A DNA stretch of 64,000 bases from Perca fluviatilis (Eukaryota; Chordata; Actinopteri; Perciformes; Percidae): assembly GCF_010015445.1 (NCBI RefSeq), contig NC_053133.1, positions 2,716,764 to 2,780,763 of the forward strand, in the 5' to 3' direction. The position numbers were made by a program, and so were the translations under genes. Below the pieces are notes generated by a model. The model was not told the DNA's origin. It saw nothing but the letters and a program-made list of their open reading frames with translations, and searched no databases. Position 1 is the first letter of the stretch. Every line of letters starts with the position of its first letter. Of this stretch, positions 13,133-24,502 are shown one piece after another.

Positions 13133-14800
13133 GTTGTATTCCCAACACAGTTATAAATCCAAGGGCTACAGTAAGCTGTGTTCCACGCAGCAGAGCATAG
13201 TCTTACAGGGCTCCATTAGCAAGCCAGTCCTCATCAGTTCTTTTGCTTCTCCGTCTGTTCCCCTCTCCCTTCATACTCCATTAGACCCCCGAGTTGAATT
13301 AGAACACATTTCTATGCTGGGTGTGCCTACACACACACTCCAGGCCGCATAATGCATTCTAACGCGGTTTTGTGGTTCTACACTCTACCACCTTGTTGTC
13401 TGAAACTCATTTATCACTGCCGTGCAGACAGGCTGCTGCTCCCGTGAAGACTGTTCTGCATTCAACAGCACATTTCTCCCTCTCTCCTTCCCTCTGTCGC
13501 TCACTTCATCCATCCCTCTGATTCCCCCCCCCCCAAGATCCCTGCTGCCCCCTCACGTCCTTTCTATTTTTAATTACCTGTCAGAGACCCCGGGTCTCAG
13601 TCCCGCGTCTCCCAGCTCTCTCTGCTACATCTCATTCACTTCAAGCAAGCCAGGAATCTGCCGATGAGAATAAAGTCAGGGGAGAGGACTGCCAGTGCAT
13701 TGTGGGAAGTATCCATCTCCACTGACCACAGATAATGAATGTGTAAAAAGTTGAGTGAGTTTTTTCATTTCATTTCATTTTCATTTCTTTATTTATTTAA
13801 ACAGTGACAACGTACAATATACATTAACCTTAGACAGGAGAAATGCATTATACCAGGTTGTAGCACATGTGCTAGTTTCTACCAGTGAGTTTTTTCTTTT
13901 CTTCATTGTTGTTATGAGAGGGCATGAGCCGATCATATCTGTTATAACATGGTCTGGGAGAGTCCTCGATTCTGGTAATGCGGAACCAACGCACAACACG
14001 TCCGTCAGTCACGTTATGACGAGCGCACATGAAACGCTGGAGCTGGGGGGCGCGCCTGCAGGTTTCCAGTCAGCTACAACCGCAACGGAGAGACGAGGAC
14101 AGTGTGTCGGCGTTGCTGTTGAGTGTTTGTTCGCGGTGCAATACATACATGTTTGTTGGAGATTTAGATTTAGCCAAGGTGGAGCTAAATGTAACACACT
14201 GATTCTATTTATTTTGTATTTTTTTCATAGCGTAGGAGATGCTTTTGGGGTTTTATTGCCTATTATGACCTGTTGCCTTTAGGGAAAAAGCATTCGTAGT
14301 GTAGCAAAACCATGTTTTAAATGTTGCTTTTTTTGAAAATAGTCCTTCCTGTTAGTGTTTAAAATGATAAATAATCCAACCATAAATCAGATAGAATACT
14401 TGTACAACGTTTCAAAGACAGAAAACAAGCACTGTATCGTTGCAAGATCTGTTACTTACTGCAAAATGTTTAGGCTGATAATAATAACAACACTGGCATG
14501 CTCCTTTTCATCGCGTGGTTTACACTAATATCACTTCTTAATCTTTTTTTCTGCAACATTACTTTCGGTCTTCCTTCCTCTTGCTGTCACCTTCTGCAAT
14601 CCTTTTTTTTTTTTGCCTCAAACTAGGAAACAGCTTTGCGAATACACTGTTGCTCAATCGATCATCTCCTAAGCACTCATTTGTTCAGGTGAAAGATGAG
14701 AGCAGGACGAAAGCGATTGCACAGTGAGCGATGAGCAGTATTATCTTTCCTCGACACACTCAGTCTCTCTGCTCTGGTGTGTTGAGTGTAGCGGCCAGGT

Positions 14801-14808
14801 TATATATA
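14801..14808 (+). promoter_or_regulatory. TATA box of candidate alternative promoter
   Basis: TATATATA lies in the context caggttatatatagttt, about 347 bases before the ATG at 15148. Transcription would begin near 14830 and give a 5' leader of about 315 nt. The surrounding sequence is unique-looking and moderately GC-rich, unlike the MITEs on either side. Confidence 0.4.
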
Positions 14809-14917
14809 GTTTGTCTGTCAACACGTCTGTCAGTGCCCGGGTTGACTCAAACACACAGAAACACGCGCGCATAGAGGAAGCTCTTGAGTTTTTCAGTGCC
14901 ATTTCCTGTTGTGTCAG

Positions 14918-14944
14918 ATGAGTTTGTGCGCTGCGTGTTTCTGA
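14918..14944 (+). promoter_or_regulatory. Short upstream ORF in the candidate 5' leader
   Basis: An 8-codon ATG-to-TGA frame (MSLCAACF) lies about 200 bases before the candidate start codon, the only upstream ATG I found in the predicted leader. It could dampen translation if the leader is real. Confidence 0.25.
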
Positions 14945-15147
14945 GGTAGAGAGTAGAGAGAGATCCGGTTCCCCTTTTGCCTCGGTCACAGTCAGTCTCA
15001 AATTCCCCCTGCTACGTTCAACTGCACCGTCCGTTCCACAGACAGAAGGACGGAGAGAAAACGTGGAGCTTGTCTGTGTTGGAGGGAGGTGAAGCCCCAG
15101 GGGGTCAGCGCGTGTCCTGGCCCACTTGACGGGCGCCGTGCATCGCC

Positions 15148-15234
15148 ATGCGTCGTGCATTCAGTATATTCCGAGGTTACAGGAGAGCCGGGGAGGATGA
15201 TGACGAGGTGTTTGTGTGCAGCCCCGGATACAAG
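15148..15234 (+). CDS. Candidate alternative first coding exon, possibly of arhgap12
   Basis: The ATG at 15148 (cgcc before it) opens 29 codons, MRRAFSIFRGYRRAGEDDDE then VFVCSPGYK, ending at aag|gtgaca. The exon ends in phase 0, the phase required by the next recognised exon (30018). A TATA box lies about 350 bases upstream. If spliced there, it would give a short Arhgap12 without the SH3 domain, headed by a basic then acidic tail. I do not recognise the peptide. It could instead start another gene whose later exons I failed to see, or be chance; no other coding exon is visible between here and 30018. Confidence 0.4.
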
Positions 15235-15308
15235 GTGACACAACAGATAGGGACCTGAAATGAGAGACCATGGACTTCCAAAATATGTGGACTTTGTTTT
15301 TTCCTAAG

Positions 15309-15914
15309 TAGGGCTGGGTATCGGTCAAAAACTGTTGATGCCAATACCGGGCACTGATGATGACCAAATGGAGTGGTGTTTTAATTAAAATTTAATTTAA
15401 TATATAGAAGTTGGCGACTTTTGTTTCTAAAGCATGGCAAAAAAGACAAGGTTTATTTGTTTAATTGAAGTTGCTGTTTTGGTATCCGGTCCCTTGCTTT
15501 AAGTAATGGTGTATTGTAAACCCTTTTGGGCTGGGCATACTTTTTGTGTGCAAAATAATTAATTCACCGTGACTTTGATACCGGTTCCTGAACGATAATC
15601 CTCTCGATGCCAATTTTACAAAATCCACTAACAAAAAGAAAATGCAACATTGCTCAAACCTTTTTATTTATTTTTCAGTTCCTTCTACGTGAGTCTCTGT
15701 GCGCAACATAGAGTTTTTCCTGCCTGTCCTAACAAGGTGTCAAATTAGACTTGGTAGAAGCATGCTGCGTGCTTATTGGCTCATTGACACTGATGGGATT
15801 TACTCCCTAGGTACCGAAATTTGGTATTGAATGACGAGGCCTTTTTCGATACTCTATACTAAGGAGGCAATTCGTTCGGTGACTGAAAAGTATTGAATTC
15901 CGTACCCAGCCCTA
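15309..15914. mobile_element. hAT MITE, TAGGGCTGGGTA family, copy 1
   Basis: Ends TAGGGCTGGGTATCGG and CCGTACCCAGCCCTA. The interior is the reverse of the copy at 50641 (agcatgctgcgtgcttattg versus its inverse). No clean target duplication was found. It starts 74 bases after the candidate first exon. Confidence 0.75.
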
Positions 15915-16456
15915 CTCGTGAAAATGTGATGTTATTTTTTTTTTTACCATGTCAGGTATCTTTGCACTGTGTCCACTCACAGATTAATATAGACCAGGGG
16001 GTGTCTGCTTTGCCAACAGATGGGTTTCATGTCCCGTAACAATTAATTTCCCGGTGTCCTTTTTCCTCAAAGTGTCCAATTTATTAGAACTTTCCATCAG
16101 ACGCTGGCAGGCATTGCCAGCTTTGTTCTGCTCAAACTATTAAATTGAATTCCAGGTAGCATTAATAAGGTCCTTACAAAAGTTTCCCTGTCTGAAATCA
16201 GCAGATATTGACTGCAGTCTGCCAGTAAAACACTTGATGTTGAGTTCAATTCAACATTTACTGTAGAAAAGTGCCTTTGCTGTCTTCTGCTATTCCAGGC
16301 ATGGACTTCTCTCTGAGCATATGGCGCACATTGCATAAGGTGTTTCAATCTGATACAGAACAGTCCATTTTTGCAAAAGAGGGCACCCGTTGTCTCTTGA
16401 CATCACTTCTATTTTGAATTTGTTGCTTAGTTTCATTGGAGCAGTTGGTCTTCTAT

Positions 16457-16476
16457 CTATATATATATATATATCT

Positions 16477-16509
<33 letters not shown>

Positions 16510-16531
16510 CTCTATCTATATATCTCTCTAT

Positions 16532-16562
<31 letters not shown>

Positions 16563-16607
16563 CTCAATCTATATATCTCTATCTATATATATCTCTATCT
16601 ATATATA
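16457..16607. repeat. TA and TCTATA microsatellite
   Basis: A mixed TA/TCTA run immediately left of the Tc1 element; together with 18236-18289 it was probably one repeat before insertion. Confidence 0.9.
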
Positions 16608-18232
16608 CAGTGCCCTTGCGAAGTATTCGCCCCCTTTGAACGTTTCGACCTTTTGCCACATTTCAGGCCTCAAACATAAAGATATAAAACTGTAATTTTT
16701 TGTGAAGAATCAACAACAAGTGGGTCCCAATTATGAAGTGGAACGAAATTCATTGGCTATTTCAAACTTTTTTAACAAATAAAAACTGAAAAAGTGGGCG
16801 TGCAAAATTATTCAGCCCCTTTTACTTTCAGTGCAGCAAACTCTCTCCAGAAGTTCAGTGAGGATCTCTGAATGATCCAATGTGGACCTAAATGACTAAT
16901 GATGATAAATAGAATCCAGCTGTGTGTAATCAAGTCTCCGTATAAATGCACCTGCTCTGTGATAGTCTCAGAGGTCCGTGTAAAGCGCAGAGAGCATCAT
17001 GAAGAACAAGGAACACACCAGGCAGGTCCGAGATACTGTTGTGGGAGTAAGTTTAAAGCCGGATTTGGATACAAAAAGATTTCCCAAGCTTTAAACATCC
17101 CAAGGAGCACTGTGCAAGCGATAATATTGAAATGGAAGGAGTATCAGACCACTGCAAATCTCGAAGACCCGGCCGTCCCTCTAAACTTTCAGCTCATACA
17201 ATGAGAAGACTGATCAGAGATGCAGCCAAGAGGCCCATGATCACTCTGGATGAACTGCAGAGATCTACAGCTGAGGTGGGAGACTCTGTCCATAGGACAA
17301 CAATCAGTCATACGTACAACACAAATCTGGCCTTTATGGAAGAGTGGCAAGAAGAAAGCCATTTCTTAAAGATATCCATAAAAGTGTCGTTTAAAGTTTG
17401 CCAAAAGCCACCTGGGAGACACACCAAACATGTGGAAGAAGGTGCTGTGGTCAGATGAAACAAAAATCGAACTTTTGGCAACAATGCAAAACGTTATGTT
17501 TGGCGTAAAGCAACACAGCTCATCACCCTGAACACACCATCCCCACTGTCAAACATGGTGGTGGCAGCATCATGGTTTGGGCCTGCTTTTCTTCAGCAGG
17601 GACAGGGAAGATGGTTAAAATTGATGGGAAGATGGATGGAGCCAAATACAGGACCATTCTGGAAGAAAACCTGATGGAGTCTGCAAAAGACCTGAGACTG
17701 GGACGGAGATTTGTCTTCCAACAAGACAATGATCCAAAACATAAAGCAAAATCTACAATGGAATGGTTCACAAATAAACATATCCAGGTGTTAGAATGGC
17801 CAAGTCAAAGTCCAGACCTGAATCCAATCGAGAATCTGTGGAAAGAACTGAAAACTGCTGTTCACAAACGCTCTCCATCCAACCTCACTGAGCTCAAGCT
17901 GTTTTGCAAGGAGGAATGGGCAAAAATGTCAGTCTCTCGATGTGCAAAACTGATAGAGACATACCCCAAGCGACTTACAGCTGTAATCGCAGCAAAAGGT
18001 GGCGCTACAAAGTATTAACTTAAGGGGGCTGAATAATTTTGCACGCCCAATATTTCAGTTTTTTATTTGTTTAAAAGGTTTGAAATATCCAATAAATTTC
18101 GTTCCACTTCATGATTGTGTCCCACTTGTTGTTGATTCTTCACAAAAAATTACAGTTTTATATCTTTATGTTTGAGGCCTGAAATGTGGAAAAAGGTCGA
18201 AAAGTTCAAGGGGCCGAATACTTCGCAAGGCA

Positions 18233-18235
<3 letters not shown>
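16608..18235 (+). mobile_element. Tc1-like DNA transposon with long terminal inverted repeats
   Basis: This 1628-bp element begins CAGTGCCCTTGCGAAGTATT and ends with the inverse. The terminal inverted repeats are about 210 bp (16608-16820 and 18024-18235). TA lies on both sides (16606-16607 and 18236-18237), the usual Tc1/mariner target duplication. It sits in a TA/TCTA microsatellite, so the exact target is ambiguous. The transposase inside is broken, so the copy is non-autonomous, but the repeats are well preserved. Confidence 0.93.
16999..18018 (+). pseudogene. Tc1-like transposase, frameshifted
   Basis: The ATG at 16999 begins MKNKEHTRQVRDTVVGVSL, then a frameshift near 17045-17055 leads to KAGFGYKKISQALNIPRSTV (helix-turn-helix), then another near 17130-17160 to a CKSRRPGRPSKLS frame, and more between about 17370 and 17490. 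The C-terminal part, 17572-18018, is intact: MVWACFSSAGTGKMVKI, QQDNDPKHKAK (second Asp of the DDE triad) and WPSQSPDLNPIENLW (the Glu), ending GGATKY. The first Asp is recognisable near 17452 (LWSDETKIEL). Tc1 transposases are about 340 residues, which fits 1020 bp. Confidence 0.9.

Positions 18236-18289
<54 letters not shown>
18236..18289. repeat. TA microsatellite
   Basis: An uninterrupted TA run immediately right of the Tc1 element. Confidence 0.95.
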
Positions 18290-18292
<3 letters not shown>

Positions 18293-18559
18293 TACAGTCG
18301 TCTTCTTTTGTACTATTGTTGGCGCGTTACTGCCACCCATAGTGGAATCGTGTGACACCATCGGCAGGACTGTGTATTGTGTTACCTGAGTGTGCATGCA
18401 TGTGCATCCTAATGTGCGTGCAGAAGACAACAAAAACAGGGTCCCACTCATGAAAAAGTCGTCTTTGTCACAAATACAAATGCAGACCAAAATTGCCACA
18501 ATTGCAGCCTATGCAGGACTGCTCATCAACAAATCAAAGACCAAGGATGAAACAGAAAA

Positions 18560-19111
18560 TAGAGGTGGGAAACCCCAGGGCCCCCACGATATATTATCAC
18601 GATACTTATGTTACAATACAACATTACTGTTATTTTAGACATATTGCGATATTCTGCGATATATTGCAATTTATAACCTTTTTTTCCAACTTCAAATGAT
18701 GTCCCCAAAGGAAAACTTTGTCAACATCTGTTTTATCTAAATAGATGGATTTCTGTTTGTTCATCTCACCATTTAGTAGACTTTACGACTTTACGAAGAA
18801 CCAATTCGCACATCCAGCAATTCTATAGAAAAAAAGGAAGATCCTGCACTCTTCTCTTGCTAAAGCGTCACCATTTATTGAAGAAACTAACGTTTCAGTT
18901 CCTCTGGACCTTCGTCTTTGCTGTAGCAAGAGCAGAGTGTGAGATCTTCCTTTTTTCAAGTCTAAATTGATTCTAGTACAAAAAAGTTAAATTCTCATGT
19001 GCAATTTATATTATTAAAAGATCGATACTTCATCAATACGTCATCAATACGGTATTGCCGCAAAAAATATCGCGATACTATGCTGTATCAATGTTTTTCT
19101 CCCCACCCCTA
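18560..19111. mobile_element. hAT-type MITE inserted in the LINE fragment
   Basis: The 552-bp element has ends TAGAGGTGGG and CCCACCCCTA and near-identical 8-bp flanks acagaaaa (18552-18559) and acagacaa (19112-19119). The interior holds ATCGCGATA-like strings typical of fish hAT MITEs. It interrupts the reading frame of the older LINE exactly at the duplication. Confidence 0.75.
18826..18958. repeat. Fold-back inverted repeat inside the 18560-19111 MITE
   Basis: Arms AAAAAAAGGAAGATC..GCACTC (from about 18830) and GAGTGT..GATCTTCCTTTTTT (ending about 18957) are inverted copies and enclose about 75 bases. It looks like a third-level insertion; no target duplication was resolved. Confidence 0.5.
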
Positions 19112-19204
19112 ACAGACAATGCTATGAACCTGGATGGAGAGGCACTGGAAGAGGTGGACATACTTACATACCTGGGAAGGACGCAGGCTGTCGCTAGCAA
19201 TAAT

Positions 19205-19376
19205 GACGATTCTCTCTGACCAGTGTAGTCTGCAGGTTTTTCACCTCACCTTTTGGTATTGCTCGCTTGGAACCTCGACGGAGGCGAAATAAAATAAAAG
19301 TACCTGTTAGCTAGTACCAGGTACTGGAAAACCAAAAAAGGTGAGGTGAGTCGAGCACGTACCATGTAATGGAAAA
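19205..19376. repeat. Partial palindromic MITE within the LINE fragment
   Basis: TTTTTCACCTCACC (about 19239) and GGTGAGGTGAGTCGAGCACG (about 19339) are inverted, with TACCATGTAATGGAAAA at the right end. It separates two readable parts of the older LINE. Boundaries are approximate. Confidence 0.45.
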
Positions 19377-19931
19377 ATGCCAAATTCTGAGTTCAAAACA
19401 CATCTCCACAAAAAAATCAAATCTGCATCTTCAACTCAAATGTTAAATCATTTTTATTTCACGGGGAAGAAACATGGAGAACCACAAAAGCAACAGGCAA
19501 TAACCTCTAGACATCCGAAAACAGATGCTTACGAAACATCCTGGGAATCTACTGGCCAAACACAAGAACTAATGAAGAGTTCTGGAAAATCACTAAACAA
19601 GAACCAATCGAAACACAACTCAAATGCAGGAAGTGGGGCTGGATAGGGCATACCCTGAGGAAACCGCCATTGAGCACAACCAGACAGGCCTTAACCTGGA
19701 ACCCACAAGGGGGGAAAAAAAGATCTGTGGAGGCAGAACTCAAAGAAACAACATCATCCTGGAAGGAAGCAGAGAAGACCGATCAACCACCTGGAGAAAG
19801 TTGATGAATGACCTATGCATCCCAAAGAGCAAAATAGGTTGAAGAGAGACTCACGAAGAATCTGCTTTCTGCCAGATATTGCGGTTACGATTTGATTTGC
19901 GATTATTATTTTATTAAAGTTTAGCTAAAGT

Positions 19932-20112
19932 GGGGCGACCTCTAGCTCACCCAGTAGCATGCGCTCCATGTAGGCGGAGTCCTTTGCAGCAGCCCTGGTT
20001 TGAGTCCGACCTGCAGACCTTTGCTGCGTGTCATCCCCATCTCTCTCCCACCTTTCCTGTCTATCTACTGGAAAACCATACTGAGTTGTAGGGGTAAAAA
20101 AAAAAAAAAAAA
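19932..20112 (+). mobile_element. tRNA-derived SINE with poly-A tail
   Basis: It has box A-like tagctcacccagtagcatg and box B-like ggtttgagtcc, followed by a body (tttgctgcgtgtcatccc) and a 17-base A tail. It is inserted in a fragment of the 3092-type repeat. Confidence 0.75.
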
Positions 20113-21503
20113 GTGTGTATCGTGATTATTTTTTTGACAATTATTTTCCCTAGAATCGATATTTTTAGTGCCCGAGCGCCGACTACGGCAGTGGCCCTAT
20201 TGAAACTGAAGGAATTATTAATGTATTTATTTTTTAATGATTGACCAAAATATTTTCTGTTTATACGGTACTGCTGACGGTACTTCATCATATCTGTTTC
20301 CAGCAAAACAGACCGAAAGCAGAATATCCATGTTCTGTTCTTCTTTACAAATGGAACAAATGTCAGACTGACTGACTGACATGTGATGTGTATTCTTCTT
20401 TGAAAACAATTAGTTTAAAAAAAAAAAAACTAGTGCAGAGCCCGTTGAAAATGTGCTTGGAACGGACCGATTGCTTGGCCTTTGGTATTGCTGCTTGTAG
20501 AATTCTTCAAAACCAAATTGTACCCCAAAATTACTTAAAGAAGGACCCCAAACCACTTCATATGCAACTCCACTGTATAGGCTGCTATATTGACTTACAG
20601 TGTAGGCTACGTCTACATCAGAGGAAGACATTGTACTACTGCATTTACCTGACAGAACGGGGCAGATTCAGAATGTAATCACAAAATATCACAATGACAA
20701 TGTGGAGTAATCAGACATTAGCGTCCTGGACTCATGGCAGTGTGCTACCCACCTGTCCCGCAGAGGTACTCATTTCCATACCGGTTTAGTGGCTTGACCG
20801 TTAACGGTGAAGTATGGATTTGATTCACGGGGGTAGTTAGCAGTAGACTTAATTAACCCGACCCAGGGTGAGTCTGATGGAAACTGATGTGTCTGCCCGG
20901 TTCAGCTCTGAGATAGTCTCGCATTGCACAGCGCTGTGGAGGAATAATCTCCGAGATTACATTGTGTTCTGCCAGCTCACAGCAACTTAATACGATGGCA
21001 GGAAAAGAGTCCCCCCTGTTGTAAAGCGTTCTGCTTGTGGCGTCTGCGTGTGATGTGCAGGTTACCTTCCCCCCCAAACACGGACACGCATATACAGATA
21101 CGTCCCGCTGCCACTTGTTGTCTGTAGCTGGTTGTGCTTTGCGTGTGTGGGATTCTGAAACGTCCTTAAATTCGGGACAGTCCAAAGTAGTACTACTTTG
21201 GACATTTTTGTGGGTCTGAGGTGTATGTCACATTTTAGCTGCCAAAGCTCTGCTGCTCTCTCTGGTCCTCAGGGTGAGAGGGGGAGTGGCCAGCGGCTAG
21301 AGCGGCAAAAGCCAATGTGTGCTTCTTTTACTGATATATATTTAACGATATCTTTTGCATTTCTAATCCAAACAACGTCAAACTTGGCACTGCACTTACT
21401 CGTGCCCGTAGCAAGACACCTGTCAAGTTTGAAATCCATCGGACTAATGGTTCGAGAGATATGTGCATAACACACAGACAGACAGACATTCCTGCAATTT
21501 ATA
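20113..21503. other. Repeat-derived DNA left of the LINE
   Basis: 20113-20430 matches the left half of the 44721-type MITE (tatctgtttccagcaaaaca). 21290-21500 looks like another dispersed repeat (catcggactaatggttcgag) running into the LINE target. Nothing coding is seen in between. Confidence 0.45.
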
Positions 21504-21520
21504 GATGGATGTCTAATGAT

Positions 21521-24485
21521 CCGGGAACCATCACCTTATCGTGGTGGAGAGGTTTGTGTGTCTCTATGACCCTGAGGGCTGTGTTGTCTGGAGCTTTGTG
21601 CTCCTGGTAGGGTCTCCCAAGGCAAAGTGGTCTCAGATGAGGGGCCAGACAAAGACTGGTTCAAAAACCCTATGACACAACGAGGTAGCGATGGAGCGAC
21701 CCTGCCCGGAGGAAGCCCGGGGCCCCCGTCTGGAGCCAGGCCCAGACGGAGGGCTCGTCAGCGAGCGTCTGGTGGCCGGATTTGCCACGGAGCCCGGTCG
21801 GGCACAGCCCGAAAAAGCTACGTGGCTCCCATCTCTCCAGCCCATGGGCCCACCACCTGTGGGAGGAACCGCTGGGTTCGGGTGCGCTGCCAAATGGGTG
21901 GCAGTGAAGGTCAGGGGCCTCGACGGACCAGACCCGGGCGGCAGACGCTGGCTCTGAGGACGTGGAACGTCACCTCTCTGTGGGGGAAGGAGCCGGAACT
22001 GGTGCGGGAGGTGGAGCGCTACCGGTTAGATCTGGTGGCGCTTACCTCTACGCACAGTCTCGGTTCTGGAACCATACTCCTGGATAGGGGTTGGACTCTT
22101 TTCTTCTCCGGAGTTGCCCAGGGTGTGAGGCGCCGGGCGGGTGTGGGGATACTCACAAGCCCCCGGCTGGGCGCCGCTATGTTGGAGTTTACCCCGGTGG
22201 ACGAGAGGGTCGCCTCCCTACGCCTGCAGGTTGTGGGGGGGAAAACTCTGACTGTTGTTTGTGCATATGCACCAAACAAGAGTTCGGAGTATTCGGCCTT
22301 CTTGGAGACCTTGACTGGAGTCCTGCATGGGGCTCCAGTGGGGGACTCCATTGTTCTGCTGGGGGACTTCAACGCGCACGTGGGCAATGATGGAGACACA
22401 TGGAGAGGCGTGATTGGGAGGAACGGCCTCCCTGATCTAAACCAGAGTGGTTGTTTGTTGTTGGACTTCTGTGCTAGTCATGGATTGTCTATAACAAACA
22501 CCATGTTCGAACATAGGGATGCTCATAAGTGTACTTGGTACCAGAGCACCCTAGGCCAAAGGTCAATGATCGATTTTATAATTGTTTCATCTGATCTGAG
22601 GCCATATGTTTTGGACACTCGGGTGAAGAGAGGGGCGGAGCTGTCAACTGATCACCATCTGGTGGTGATTTGGGTCAGGGGGTGGGGGAAGACTCTGGAC
22701 AGACCTGGTAAGCCCAAACGGGTAGTGCAGGTAAATTGGGAACGTCTGGAGGAGGCCCCTGTCCGACAGACTTTCAACTCACACCTCCGGCGGAGCTTTT
22801 CGTGCATCCCTGTGGAGGCTGGGGGCATTGAACCCGAGTGGACAATGTTCAAAGTTTCCATTGCTGAAGCTGCGGCGAGGAGCTGTGGTCTTAGGGTCTT
22901 AGGTGCCTCAAGGGGCGGTAACCCACGAACACCGTGGTGGACACCGGTGGTCAGGGAAGCCGTCCGACTGAAGGAGGAGTCTTTCCGGGATATGTTATCC
23001 CAGAGGACTCCGGAGGCAGTTGCAGGGTACCGAAGGGCTGCAGCCTCTGCCGTGAAAGAGGCAAAGCAGTGGGTGTGGGAGAAGTTTGGAGAAGACATGG
23101 AGAAGGACTTTCGGTCGGCACCAAAGTGCTTCTGGAAAACTGTTCGCCACCTCAGGAGGGGGAAGCGGGGAACCATCCAAGCTGTGTACAGTAAGGATGG
23201 GACACTGTTGACCTCAACTGAGGAGGTAATAGGGTGGTGGAAGGAGCACTTTGAGGAACTCCTGAATCCGACTAATACGCCCTCTATGTTAGAGGCAGAG
23301 CTGGAGGATGATGGGGGATCATTGTCAATTTCCCAGGCGGAAGTCACTGATGTAGTCAAACAACTCCACAGTGGCAAAGCCCCTGGGATTGATGAGATCC
23401 ATCCAGAAATGCTCAAGGCTCTGGGTGTGGAGGGGCTGTCCTGGTTGACACGCCTCTTCAACATTGCGTGGAAGTCTGGGACAGTGCCAAAGGAGTGGCA
23501 GACCGGGGTGGTGGTTCCCCTTTTAAAAGGGGACCAGAGGGGTGTGCCAATTACAGGGGTATCACACTTCTCAGCCTCCCTGGTAAAGTCTACTCCAAGG
23601 TGCTGGAAAGGAGGGTTCGGTCGATAGTCGAACCTCAGGTTGAAGAGGAACAATGCGGATTCCGTCCTGGTCGTGGAACAACGGACCAGCTCTTCACTCT
23701 CGCAAGGATCCTGGAGGGAGCCTGGGAGTATGCCCAACCGGTCTACATGTGTTTTGTAGATCTGGAAAAGGCTTATGACCGGGTCCCCCGGGAGATACTG
23801 TGGGAGGTGCTGCGGGAATATGGGGTGAGGGGGTCTCTTCTTAGGGACATCCAATCTCTGTACGACCAAAGTGAGAGCAAGTACCTTGGGGTTTTGTTCG
23901 CGAGTGAGGGGACAATGGAGCGGGAGATTGGTCGGAGAATCGGCGCAGCGGGTGCGGTATTACATTCAATTTATCGCACCGTTGTGACGAAAAGAGAGCT
24001 GAGCCAGAAGGCAAAGCTCTCGATCTACCGGTCAGTTTTCGTTCCTACCCTCACCTATGTTCATGAAGGCTGGATCATGACCGAAAGAACGAGATCCAGG
24101 GTACAAGCGGCCGAAATGGGTTTCCTCAGGAGGGTGGCTGGCGTCTCCCTTAGAGATAGGGTGAGAAGCTCAGTCATCCGTGAGGAGCTCGGAGTAGAGC
24201 CGCTGCTCCTTTGCGTCGAAAGGAGCCAGTTGAGGTGATTCGGGCATCTGGTAAGGATGCCCCCTGGGCGCCTCCCTAGGGAGATGTTCCAGGCAGGTCC
24301 AGCTGGGAGGAGGCCTTGGGGAAGACCAAGGACTAGGTGGAGGGATTATATCTCCAACCTGGCCTGGGAACGCCTCGGGATCCCCCAGTCGGAGCTGGTT
24401 AATGTTGCTCGGGAAAGGGAAGTTTGGGGTCCCCTGCTGGAGCTGCTCCCCCCGCGACCCGACACCGGATAAGCGGACGAAGATG
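21521..24485 (+). mobile_element. Non-LTR retrotransposon (RTE/Rex3-like), 5' end present, internally deleted
   Basis: The copy is flanked by a 17-bp direct repeat gatggatgtctaatgat (21504-21520 and 24486-24502), the target duplication. It starts near ccgggaaccatcacc, a start I recall from full copies of this fish family, so it is not 5' truncated. It ends in short GATG repeats instead of poly-A, as in RTE/Rex3 elements; clade assignment is from memory. It encodes an apurinic endonuclease and a reverse transcriptase, but with a frameshift, a stop and an internal deletion. It is inserted into older repeat DNA. Confidence 0.85.
21627..24472 (+). pseudogene. LINE polyprotein: endonuclease plus defective reverse transcriptase
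   Basis: One open frame runs 21627-23627. It contains the endonuclease motifs TWNVTSL (start of domain), [27 protein letters not shown] and STDHHLVV. The reverse transcriptase begins near 23330 ([14 protein letters not shown]). Near 23535, in a G-run, the frame shifts by one and continues as [27 protein letters not shown] and FVDLEKAYDRVPR. At about 23870-23880 SLYDQ joins directly to SKYLGVLF, which skips the palm segment with the catalytic F/Y-A-D-D motif. A TGA at 24236-24238 replaces the expected Trp before FGHLVRM. The frame ends at TAA 24470-24472. The enzyme cannot be functional. Confidence 0.88.
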
Positions 24486-24502
24486 GATGGATGTCTAATG
24501 AT

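Larger units (their letters stand above)
18430..19860 (+). mobile_element. Old LINE fragment (C-terminal reverse transcriptase part) split by later insertions
   Basis: Pieces of one LINE protein are readable in order: ATIAAYAGLLINKSKTK (about 18505-18545), then after an inserted MITE MNLDGEALEEVDILTYLG (about 19128-19180), then ENRCLRNILGIYWPN, EEFWKITKQEPIETQ, KWGWIGHTLRKP and TRQALTWNPQGGKKR (19515-19720), with stops and shifts. The RKP-TRQALTWNPQG block is typical of the C-terminus of L2/RTE-type LINEs. The start is approximate; upstream domains are missing, as in 5'-truncated copies. Confidence 0.7.

Noticed and set aside
12737..13352. Overlapping open frames of 118 and 189 residues
   Set aside because: They cross a GGA repeat and C-rich runs, have no recognisable domain, and overlap each other in different frames.
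22652..23869. 405-residue minus-strand open frame
   Set aside because: It is the antisense shadow of the LINE endonuclease and reverse transcriptase.
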